In this document: positions 34,714-41,470 of the stretch, piece by piece | Numbering within the stretch: position 1 is the first letter of the stretch | How the letters are laid out: every line of letters starts with the position of its first letter | Assembly (NCBI RefSeq): GCF_000422805.1 | Contig: NZ_AUGT01000024.1 | Coordinates: forward strand, 1 to 64,000 | Direction of reading: 5' to 3' | DNA length: 64,000 nucleotides | Origin: Nocardioides halotolerans DSM 19273 | GTDB lineage: Bacteria > Actinomycetota > Actinomycetes > Propionibacteriales > Nocardioidaceae | Translations under genes and position numbers: made by a program | The notes under the pieces: generated by a model | Told to the model about the DNA's origin: nothing | The model's input: the letters and a program-made list of their open reading frames with translations, nothing else | Databases searched by the model: none

Positions 34714-34719
34714 TACCTT
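34714..34719 (+). promoter_or_regulatory. -10 box (TACCTT), leaderless
   Basis: TACCTT ends 7 nt upstream of the GTG at 34727. Confidence 0.45.
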
Positions 34720-34726
34720 GATCAGC

Positions 34727-35161
34727 GTGAGCGACAACGACCCGGCAGACGGCGAGTCCTACGGCGACTACAGCGTCGACGACGAGGACCAGCCCTCCAA
34801 CATCGACGGCCTGCCCGACCCCGACGTCGACGACGAGCTCGACCGCGGCTACTCGCCGCCGGAGAAGTGGTCGGCCGCCCAGGGCTACGGCAACACGCCG
34901 TACGAGGAGGCCACGGGCGAGACGCTCGACCAGCGGGTCGCACAGGAGGACCCCGAGCCGGACCCGTACGACGAGGCCGAGGTCGACGACGACAACCTCG
35001 ACGACGGCGAGGTCGGCGACCAGCGCGCCGGTCGCCTGGTCGATCCTGACGAGGGGCTCGGTGAGGACACCGAGAAGGATCTCGTGGGCGACGACGTCGG
35101 CATCGACGGAGCGGCCGCATCGGCGGAGGAAGCCGCCGTGCACATCGTTACCGACCAGTAG
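34727..35161 (+). CDS. DUF5709-type acidic protein
   Basis: A 144-aa, very acidic hydrophilic protein from GTG 34727. It has the conserved actinobacterial pattern DELDRGYSPPEKWSAAQGYG followed by GETLDQRVAQEDPEP, which defines DUF5709. The C-terminus has GQRAGRLV-like and DEGLGEDTEKDLVGDDVG segments. No enzyme motif is present; cytoplasmic, function unknown. Apparently transcribed as a leaderless mRNA, with a small membrane-peptide gene 56 nt downstream. Confidence 0.85.
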   Translation: MSDNDPADGESYGDYSVDDEDQPSNIDGLPDPDVDDELDRGYSPPEKWSAAQGYGNTPYEEATGETLDQRVAQEDPEPDPYDEAEVDDDNLDDGEVGDQRAGRLVDPDEGLGEDTEKDLVGDDVGIDGAAASAEEAAVHIVTDQ

Positions 35162-35217
35162 GGGTACCGGGCTCCTCGCCGGACCGCCACCAGGCGGTTC
35201 GAGGGAAGGGAGTACTG

Positions 35218-35361
35218 ATGTTTCTGCTCTGGCTGCTCGCTGTCGTCATCGGCATCGCGGGCATCATCTCGTTGTTCCGGGGACAGATTCTGTGGGGGAT
35301 CATCCTGATCATCCTGGCGTTCGTCGTCGGCCCCGGCGGCTACAGCATCTTCGACAAGTAG
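35218..35361 (+). CDS. 47-aa GPGGYS-type membrane peptide
   Basis: A small protein of 47 aa (MFLLWLLAVVIGIAGIISLF, then a second hydrophobic stretch, ending VVGPGGYSIFDK). Two short hydrophobic segments are separated by RGQ, indicating a helical hairpin in the membrane. GAGGGAAGGGAGT upstream of the ATG at 35218 provides the ribosome-binding site. Similar tiny proteins with a GPGGYS end are widespread next to DUF5709-type genes in actinobacteria, by memory. Function unknown. Confidence 0.75.
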   Translation: MFLLWLLAVVIGIAGIISLFRGQILWGIILIILAFVVGPGGYSIFDK

Positions 35362-35377
35362 CGACGTCGCCCGGCCG

Positions 35378-36025
35378 TCAACCGGCCAGGGCCCGGCTCG
35401 CCACGCGGAGGTCGGCCACCAACCCGTCGTAGACCGCGTCCCTGTCCTCGGCTCGCAGCACTGCCGAGGGATGGGTCGTGGGAAGCACCCAGTCGGGAGG
35501 GTGGTCGACCTCCACGCGTGTGGGCCAGTCGGTCAGCTGTCCGCGGCGTTCGCCGACGCGGAACGACGAGCCGTAGATGGCCTTCCCGGCCGTCCCGCCC
35601 AGCAGCACGACACCCACCGGCCTGTGCACGGCGAGCTCGGCGGCCAGCCACGGCGCGCACGCGGTGACGTGCGCCTGCTGAGGCGTCTGGTGGATCCGCT
35701 GCTTGCCGCGCGCCCGCCAGCGGAAGTGCTTGACGACGTTGGTGCGGTAGGTGTCCGCGGGGTCGATGCCCGCCTCGTCGAGCGCGCGGTCCAGCACCCG
35801 GCCGGCCGGGCCGACGAACGGCTTGCCGTGCCGGTCCTCCTGGTCACCGGGCTGCTCCCCGAGGAGCACCAGCCGGGCTCGACGCAGCCCCGCACCCATG
35901 ACGACCTGCGTGGCGTCGCGGTAGAGCTCGCAGCCCCGGCACTCGGTGGCGGCCGCGCGCAGGCCGGCCAGCGTGGGCTTCCCCGGCACCCACCGCTCGG
36001 CACCCGGGCGCTCCTCGGCGACCAT
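35378..36025 (-). CDS. udgX: UdgX-type uracil-DNA glycosylase
   Basis: A 215-aa Fe-S uracil-DNA glycosylase. Motif LLGEQPGDQEDRHGKPFVGP (about 54-73) and the C-terminal HPSAVLR are shared with family 4/5. The insertion GKQRIHQTPQ places H112 in the R-loop that in UdgX replaces hydrolysis with a covalent link to the abasic sugar. Iron ligands are probably C29, C32 (CRGC), H100 (VVKHF) and C124, a three-Cys one-His set. This is UdgX rather than ordinary UdgA. It stands alone and is divergent from a MITE and an F420 oxidoreductase gene. Confidence 0.88.
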   Translation of the reverse strand: MVAEERPGAERWVPGKPTLAGLRAAATECRGCELYRDATQVVMGAGLRRARLVLLGEQPGDQEDRHGKPFVGPAGRVLDRALDEAGIDPADTYRTNVVKHFRWRARGKQRIHQTPQQAHVTACAPWLAAELAVHRPVGVVLLGGTAGKAIYGSSFRVGERRGQLTDWPTRVEVDHPPDWVLPTTHPSAVLRAEDRDAVYDGLVADLRVASRALAG

Positions 36026-36052
36026 GCCCGACGGGTACCCAGCGCGGCCAGG

Positions 36053-36210
36053 GCGTGTCCCGCAATCGCTGGTGGATGCCGGCGTCGTCCAGGGCGTGCG
36101 ATGGCGGCCTCGCAGGCCCGCGCGCAGACTGGGCGTCTTCGAAGGGTCGGCGCGGTCGTCAGCGTGCGTCCTGGGCGGCGTCCGGCGCCGCCATGGATTG
36201 CGGGACGCGC
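36053..36210. mobile_element. MITE-like element, copy A
   Basis: A 158-bp element with terminal inverted repeats GCGTGTCCCGCAATC (36053-36067) and the complement of GCGCGTCCCGCAATC (36196-36210), one mismatch. The inside (TGGTGGATGCCGGCGTCGTC, CAGACTGGGCGTCTTCGAA, GGGCGGCGTCCGGCGCCGCC) is shared with copy C at 41097. It has no coding capacity for a transposase. It sits between udgX and an F420 oxidoreductase gene. Confidence 0.75.
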
Positions 36211-36240
36211 TTGGCTAGAACAGGTTCCAGTTCGCGCACC

Positions 36241-36246
36241 TAGGAT
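36241..36246 (+). promoter_or_regulatory. -10 box (TAGGAT), leaderless
   Basis: TAGGAT ends 6 nt before the GTG at 36253. Confidence 0.45.
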
Positions 36247-36252
36247 GAGGCG

Positions 36253-37131
36253 GTGCGGTTCTCGATCAGCACGGCGTTCCTGCCGACCGACCAGCTGGTG
36301 CCGATCGCGCGCGCAGCCGACGAGCTGGGCTACGACAGCCTCGCGATGCCCGATCACGTCGTCGACCTCGAGACGCTGCGCACGCCGTACCCCTACACAC
36401 CGGACGGCGCACGACGCTGGGGACCCGAGGCGGAGTGGCCGGACCCGTGGGTGATGGCCGGCGCGCTCTCGACGGTGACCACCCGGCTGCGCTTCGTCAC
36501 CAGCGTCTACGTGCCGGCGCTGCGCAACCCGTTCCAGGTGGCGAAGTCGGTCGGCACCGCGGCGGTGATCTCGGGCAACCGGGTCGCGCTCGGGGTGGGG
36601 ATCGGCTGGTGCGAGGAGGAGTTCGAGCTGCTGGAGCAGGGCTTCCGCACGCGCGGGCGGCGTACCGACGAGGGGCTCGCGCTGATCAAGGAGCTCTGGC
36701 AGCCCGGCTGGCGCGAGTTCCACGGTGAGTTCTACGACGCGCCCCGGCTGGTGATGGAGCCGACACCGACCGCGCCGGTGCCGATCTACGTCGGCGGCCT
36801 CTCCGAGATCGCGTTCGCACGGGCGGCCAGGCACGACGGCTGGGTCGGCGACATGTACAGGACCGACGAGGCGATCGGCTGGGCCACACGCCTCGCCGAG
36901 GTCCGTGCGGAGACCGGCGCCGAGGGCGACTTCAGCGTCTTCGTCGCGCTCACCGACGCCTTCCTGCCCGAGCACTTCGCCCGGGCCGAGGAGGGCGGGG
37001 TCACCGACTGCATGACGATGCCGTGGATGTACTACTCCGGCCGCGACGCCACCGTCGAGCAGAAGGTCGAGGGCATGGCGCGGTTCGCGGACGACGTGAT
37101 CGAGCCTCTGGCCTCCGCTCGGGGATCCTGA
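36253..37131 (+). CDS. F420-dependent LLM-class oxidoreductase
   Basis: A 292-aa luciferase-like protein from GTG 36253 (MRFSISTAFLPTDQLVPIAR). Typical family stretches are ELGYDSLAMPDHVV (about 29), TTRLRFVTSVYVPALRNPFQ (about 77) and GVGIGWCEEEFELLEQGF (about 117). GSLSEIAFARAARHDGW-like sequence (about 180) also fits the F420-dependent subfamily with TIM-barrel fold. Substrate unknown. Expressed from a leaderless promoter between two copies of the MITE-like element. Confidence 0.88.
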   Translation: MRFSISTAFLPTDQLVPIARAADELGYDSLAMPDHVVDLETLRTPYPYTPDGARRWGPEAEWPDPWVMAGALSTVTTRLRFVTSVYVPALRNPFQVAKSVGTAAVISGNRVALGVGIGWCEEEFELLEQGFRTRGRRTDEGLALIKELWQPGWREFHGEFYDAPRLVMEPTPTAPVPIYVGGLSEIAFARAARHDGWVGDMYRTDEAIGWATRLAEVRAETGAEGDFSVFVALTDAFLPEHFARAEEGGVTDCMTMPWMYYSGRDATVEQKVEGMARFADDVIEPLASARGS

Positions 37132-37140
37132 CGGGGTCGT

Positions 37141-37279
37141 CGACCGTGAACGGGATGCCAGTCGCATGGTCGCCCGCGCGCCGGCGCGCGGTCAGACTGG
37201 GCGTCTATCCATGCACCGGCAACGCCGCCAGCGTGCGTGGCTGGGCGGCGCTGGCGCCGCCAGGGGTTTCCCGACGCGT
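37141..37279. mobile_element. MITE-like element, degenerate copy B
   Basis: A relic of the element at 36053 and 41097. It keeps GTCAGACTGGGCGTCT (37191), CCGGCAACGCCGCCAGCG (37217) and GGGCGGCGCTGGCGCCGCC (37243) in the same order, but both terminal repeats are eroded. Confidence 0.6.
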
Positions 37280-37281
37280 CC

Positions 37282-37287
37282 TAGACT
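37282..37287 (+). promoter_or_regulatory. -10 box (TAGACT), leaderless
   Basis: TAGACT ends 7 nt before the ATG at 37295, just after the MITE relic. Confidence 0.45.
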
Positions 37288-37294
37288 CCGCGCG

Positions 37295-38956
37295 ATGCTT
37301 ACCTATCTGTTGCTGAGCGGGCCCGGCGTAGCCGGCCGCGACGCAGCTGCCCTCGATGCGCGGGTGCGCGCGGCGGCTCCGAAGGTCCTTCTCCAGGTCG
37401 CCGAGGCTGCGCTGTGGGCCGACGATGCTGGTGGCTGCCTTCTGTGGACCTGGGAGTCGGCGACGGAGAAGGTCGGAGGCCGCCACGTGCACGCCACCGA
37501 GCGCGGCGTGCTCGCCCTGGCTGGGAGCGCGTGGTCGCGCACGTCCTGGGAGACCGCAGCGTCCCTGGCGCAGACCGGTGACGTGTCTGCGGACCCGGCG
37601 AAGATGCGCGACGCGCTGACGGGGAGCTTCTCGGCGGTGTCGATCAGCACCGGCGGCCGAGGATTCGTGACCACTGATGCGACCGGAACCGGGCACGTCC
37701 ACCTGGCGCGGGGAGGTGATGTCTGGGCGGTGTCGAACCGGGCACCTCTGGCCGCCATCGGTCTGTACGGCGACTGGGAACCGGACGTCGAGGCACAGGC
37801 CTGGATGGCGATGCACGCGTTCTTCGACGCCACGAGCACCTCGGTGAGGGGGGTCGAGCTCCTGCCGGCCAGCTCGGCGGTGAGGGTGGCGCCCGGGACC
37901 GTTCCGGTCCTCGACGTCGGTACGACACCGTGGGAGGTCGGCGCGTTCTCGTCCATCGGTGTCGAAGAAGCGCTCGACGACGCCGCGCACGCGCTCGTCG
38001 AGCAGGCCGGAACTATCGCGTCGACCACGGTGGCGACGCCCGTGGTGAGCCTGTCCGGCGGGAAGGACTCGCGGCTGGTCCTGGCGGCCCTCCGGGCCGC
38101 TGGGTGCGCGGGCGACATCAAGTTCCGCACGGTGGGCATGCCCGGCGCCTCGGATCGCGAGACCGCGGTGCTCCTCGCCGATGCCTACGGGCTCGACCTC
38201 GAGATCCAGGAGCCCGGGGTCGACACGGGCCCGACGTTGCTCGAGCTCGACCAGCGCGTCCGCCGCCACGCCTTCCAGACCGCTGGCATGTTCGGTGCCT
38301 GGAACCTTCAGGGCTTCTACGGCAACAGCACGGAGATCAACGCGACCGGGTTGTACGGCGAGCTCATGCGGACCATCTACCGGTTCGACCAGCCGTTGGA
38401 CACTCCCGACCGGGCGATCGACCATCTGCAGAACGGGATGGGCTGGGATCGCCAGCGCATGCTAAGACCGCACGTTCGCGAGGCTCTGGACGAGAAGCTC
38501 GCGTCGTGGGCGAGATTCAGGATGTCGCAGGGCTGGACCCCACGCAGCCTGCTCGACCTCTTCTACGCGGAGATGCGGGTCCGCCGCTGGCTGGGCACCG
38601 CAGAGGAGACCAACACCCTCAACGCCACGGCCAACCTCCTGCAGCTCAAGGAGTGCATCATCGCCGGGTTCGCCGCCGAGCCCGACGCCAGGAGCCGCGA
38701 CGAGCTCCACTACCGGCTCATCGAGCGGCTGGACCCGTCTCTCCTCACCGTGCCGCTCGCCCACGTGCACTGGGACTCCTCGCTGGCCGCACCCGACGGT
38801 CCCGGCAACCCCACACCCGTCCACTCGACGGTCGAGGGCTCCGAGGCCTGGCAGATCCGAGGATGGAGCTCGCACCGACGGCTGACGGGGCCGAGCTACT
38901 GGCGAGCGACAACGCGCTGCACGCGATTCTCGACCCGGCCCGCATCAGACGAGTGA
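37295..38956 (+). CDS. Asparagine-synthase-like protein (frameshifted)
   Basis: A 553-aa product with the PP-loop SGGKDSRLVLAALRAAG (about 250), as in asparagine-synthase C-terminal domains found in glycan- and peptide-modification loci. An N-terminal region of about 220 residues replaces the glutaminase domain and lacks its catalytic Cys2. The last ~25 codons (after QIRGWSSH) look out of frame. The adjacent frame continues cleanly from about 38880 to a stop at 39231 with normal third-base G/C bias. The gene was probably about 645 codons and has a one-base frameshift near 38870-38900, or the sequence has an error. Leaderless promoter. Role in surface-polymer modification is inferred. Confidence 0.8.
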   Translation: MLTYLLLSGPGVAGRDAAALDARVRAAAPKVLLQVAEAALWADDAGGCLLWTWESATEKVGGRHVHATERGVLALAGSAWSRTSWETAASLAQTGDVSADPAKMRDALTGSFSAVSISTGGRGFVTTDATGTGHVHLARGGDVWAVSNRAPLAAIGLYGDWEPDVEAQAWMAMHAFFDATSTSVRGVELLPASSAVRVAPGTVPVLDVGTTPWEVGAFSSIGVEEALDDAAHALVEQAGTIASTTVATPVVSLSGGKDSRLVLAALRAAGCAGDIKFRTVGMPGASDRETAVLLADAYGLDLEIQEPGVDTGPTLLELDQRVRRHAFQTAGMFGAWNLQGFYGNSTEINATGLYGELMRTIYRFDQPLDTPDRAIDHLQNGMGWDRQRMLRPHVREALDEKLASWARFRMSQGWTPRSLLDLFYAEMRVRRWLGTAEETNTLNATANLLQLKECIIAGFAAEPDARSRDELHYRLIERLDPSLLTVPLAHVHWDSSLAAPDGPGNPTPVHSTVEGSEAWQIRGWSSHRRLTGPSYWRATTRCTRFSTRPASDE

Positions 38957-39231
38957 TCTCTCGCCCGCGGAGTCCGGGGCGCGCGGCCCAGCTCTGGGGC
39001 ATCTGGGCGGGGTCGATCTGGGTCTCAGGTGGCTACGAGATCTTCCCCTGGAACGGGCCCGCCACCCCCGCGACGGTCGCGCCGTCAAGGCTGGTCGCCG
39101 CGGTGTCGCTGCCGGTCAACCCGAGGCGCAAGAAGCCCGGAGCAGCAGCCCACGCCCCTGGTCGACAGACGACCCCAGGCGGCCGGGCCGTCCGCTTGCA
39201 GCAACGCCTGACGCGGTGGTTCCGCCGATGA
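38880..39231 (+). pseudogene. Detached 3' end of the asparagine-synthase-like gene
   Basis: Reading in the -1 frame relative to the upstream gene gives ADGAELLASDNALHAILDPA, then LWGIWAGSIWVSGGYEIF and a basic tail ending RLTRWFRR. It has strong third-position G/C and no start codon or ribosome-binding site of its own. This is the natural C-terminus of the preceding gene, cut off by a frameshift. Confidence 0.7.
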
Positions 39232-39314
39232 CCGGATGCGTTCCCTGACCTGGCCAACCACACCAGAACCGGGGCACGCAGCGAGGTTTGCTCACCCGCG
39301 TGCCGGATCCGGCG

Positions 39315-40298
39315 TCACCAGGTGCCGCGGGGCACGCGCAGCTCGAGGCGGGGCACGGCCGTGACCCCGAGGGCCTCGCGCAGCGTGCGGGCGAACGTGA
39401 CCTTGGAGCAGCCCACCAGCCGGTCGGCGGTGTCGGCGACGCTCCCGATGTAGGTGACGTAGCCGTCGCCGACGTTGAGGCGGTCGGAGCGGCAGTAGAC
39501 GAGGTCGAACACGCCGTCGTTGGTCAGGATGATGTGGTTGGAGCCCTGCTCGCCGTAGACGTAGTCGATGCCGTCGCCCGCGAGCATCGTGTCGTTGCCC
39601 TCGTCACCGGTGGCGTTGTCGTTGCCCGGCCCCATGTCCATGTAGTCGTCGCCGTCGCCGCCGTCGAGGGTGTCGTCGCCGTCGTTGCCCTCGACGTGGT
39701 CGTTGCCCGCGCCGCCGGAGACGTGGTCGTTGCCGGCGTCGCCGTAGATCGTGTCGTTCCCCTCCTGGCCCTGGATGCCGATGCCCCTCTGCGCGACGTC
39801 GCCGTCGTTGCCGTCACCGCCGTGCGCGACGTCGTTGCCGGCACCCAGCATGACCTTCAGGTCGTCGCCCGCCCCGGCGTCGACGACGTCGTCGCCCGAG
39901 CCGGCGTTGATGGTGTCGACGCCGTCACCGCCGGACACGTGGTCGTTGCCCGCGTTGCCGTTGATCGTGTCGTTGCCGGGCCCGCCGTCGAGCACGGGGT
40001 CGTTGCCGCCGCCGCCGTCGATCCGGTCGTCGTCGTTCTCGCCGAAGAGCTGGTCGGCGCCCGGCCCACCCTGGAGGGTGTCGGCGCCGTTGCCGCCCCA
40101 CGCCCGGTCGTTGCCGGCCATGCCCTTGAACTTGTCGTTGCCGCCCTTGGCCTTGAACTTGTCCTTGCCCGGCGTGCCCTTCACGTGGTCGGCCTTGTTG
40201 GTGCCGTGGAAGGTCTTCGCCTCGGCCGCGAGCGGCGGCACGAGTGCGAGAGCGAGGAGGGAGGCGGGGAGGAGGAGGGAGCGGCGAATGCGGTTCAC
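39315..40298 (-). CDS. Secreted RTX-type calcium-binding repeat protein
   Basis: A 327-aa exported protein. The signal peptide MNRIRRSLLLPASLLALALV is cleaved after AEA. Residues about 35-250 are glycine/aspartate nonapeptide repeats (pattern GGxGxDxhx, for example NGNAGNDHVSGGDGVDTI and GDAGNDHVSGGAGNDHVEGN) that bind calcium in a parallel beta-roll. The last ~75 residues form a non-repeat cap with two cysteines (VYCRSDRL and VGCSKV). No enzyme domain is present, so a structural or surface role is likely. The DNA mirrors the repeats, so third-base slippage between units is possible. Confidence 0.88.
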   Translation of the reverse strand: MNRIRRSLLLPASLLALALVPPLAAEAKTFHGTNKADHVKGTPGKDKFKAKGGNDKFKGMAGNDRAWGGNGADTLQGGPGADQLFGENDDDRIDGGGGNDPVLDGGPGNDTINGNAGNDHVSGGDGVDTINAGSGDDVVDAGAGDDLKVMLGAGNDVAHGGDGNDGDVAQRGIGIQGQEGNDTIYGDAGNDHVSGGAGNDHVEGNDGDDTLDGGDGDDYMDMGPGNDNATGDEGNDTMLAGDGIDYVYGEQGSNHIILTNDGVFDLVYCRSDRLNVGDGYVTYIGSVADTADRLVGCSKVTFARTLREALGVTAVPRLELRVPRGTW

Positions 40299-40403
40299 CG
40301 CATGACGCTAACCCGCGTCACGCCTCGGAAGCCCTCGATCATGGACTTTTCACCTGATTTCATTCCTTCGGGTAGGCACGGCCAGCGGCTCGGCGCGACG
40401 TCC

Positions 40404-40409
40404 TAGTCT
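40404..40409 (+). promoter_or_regulatory. -10 box (TAGTCT), leaderless
   Basis: TAGTCT ends 6 nt before the GTG at 40416. Confidence 0.45.
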
Positions 40410-40415
40410 GCTTCC

Positions 40416-41099
40416 GTGAGTGGGCCGGCGTCCGACGACGATCGCGACCTGGGCTACCTGTTCGTGATCACCTACGGGCGGTCCGGCTCGACCCTGCTGA
40501 TGGGGCTGCTCAACAGCATCCCGGGCTACCTCCTCCGCGGGGAGAACTGGGACGCGCTGCACCACCTGTTCCGCTTCCACCGGACCCTCGCGGACGGCAG
40601 CCGGAAGTGGGACCCCGCGCGACTTCGGCAGCGCACGCACCCCTTCTTCGGCGCCGGGGACTTCCCGGTGCGCAAGTCGCTCGAGGGCGCCCGGCGTCTC
40701 GTGCTCGACACCGTGCTCCGCCCACGCGACGACACGCGCGTCACCGGCTTCAAGGAGATCCGGTGGTACGCCGAGGACGTCGTGGAGTACGTCGCCTGGA
40801 TGCGCGAGGTGTTCCCGGGCGCGCGGTTCGTCGTCAACACCCGCGACCACGACGAGGTGCGGCGCAGTGGCTGGTGGGCCAAGCACCCCGAGCACGCCGA
40901 GCAGCTCCCCGCCGTCGAGGCGCGGATCCTCTCCCTCGCCGACGGCCTCGGCGACGCGGCGTACCGCGTGCACTACAACGACTACGTCGCCGACCCGTCG
41001 GCGCTGCGCGGGCTATTCGACTGGCTCGGCGAGCCGTACGACGCGGCCGCGCTGCGCGAGGTCCTCGAGACCCGGCACTCGGTCGGCGGGAACGGCTAG
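40416..41099 (+). CDS. Sulfotransferase-family protein
   Basis: A 227-aa protein from GTG 40416. The 5'-phosphosulfate loop YGRSGSTLLMGLLNSIPG (about 15-32) binds PAPS, and the second motif is FVVNTRDHDEVRRSGWWAK (about 137), the 3'-phosphate site. It fits the bacterial Stf0/PAPS sulfotransferase type that modifies glycolipids or small molecules. The stop codon TAG (41097-41099) is the first three bases of the MITE-like copy C, so the original C-terminus may have been different. Leaderless promoter. Confidence 0.85.
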   Translation: MSGPASDDDRDLGYLFVITYGRSGSTLLMGLLNSIPGYLLRGENWDALHHLFRFHRTLADGSRKWDPARLRQRTHPFFGAGDFPVRKSLEGARRLVLDTVLRPRDDTRVTGFKEIRWYAEDVVEYVAWMREVFPGARFVVNTRDHDEVRRSGWWAKHPEHAEQLPAVEARILSLADGLGDAAYRVHYNDYVADPSALRGLFDWLGEPYDAAALREVLETRHSVGGNG

Positions 41100-41260
41100 G
41101 CCGTGTCTCTCGATTGCTGGTGGATGCCGGCGTCGTCCAGGCGCGGGCTGGCAAGGCGCCGGCATGCGCGCAGACTGGGCGTCTTCGAAGTGTCGGCAAC
41201 GCCGCCAGCGCGTGCTCTGGGCGGCGTCCGGCGCCGCCATGAATTGAGAGACACGGCCTA
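41097..41260. mobile_element. MITE-like element, copy C, with perfect ends
   Basis: A 164-bp element with perfect 15-bp terminal inverted repeats, TAGGCCGTGTCTCTC (41097-41111) and its complement (41246-41260). The interior matches copy A. The outer TA at both ends could be a TA target duplication, as for some IS5- and mariner-type elements. The TAG at the left end is the stop codon of the sulfotransferase, and the TAG on the minus strand at the right end closes an opposing reading frame. No transposase gene is present. Confidence 0.8.
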
Positions 41261-41440
41261 GGCGGCGTCCCAGCGCACGGTCAGCCGCTGCACGGTCGTG
41301 GAGCCGCAGTTGGTGATCACGTCAAGGGGGTCCGCCCCGTTGACCAGCACCACCCGGTCGCCGGGCTCGCCACCCGGGACGGTGCACCATGCCCCGACGA
41401 TAGCGACGCGCCGAGCGGCGACCCGCGGGTTGGCGACGCC
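41258..41440 (-). pseudogene. Possible remnant of a minus-strand gene
   Basis: On the minus strand an open frame ends GDRVVLVNGADPLDVITNCG followed by STTVQRLTVRWDAA and TAG at 41260-41258. It looks protein-like with strong third-base G/C, but no ATG/GTG start with a ribosome-binding site is seen, and the frame runs into the start of the exporter gene on the other strand. It may be a C-terminal fragment left next to the MITE. No family recognised. Confidence 0.35.
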
Positions 41441-41470
41441 GTGCGCCCGACCGCCAGACTGGGCGACGCC

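Noticed and set aside
39500..40140. DNA tandem repeat region
   Set aside because: It is the coding sequence for RTX nonapeptides; the periodicity is at protein level.
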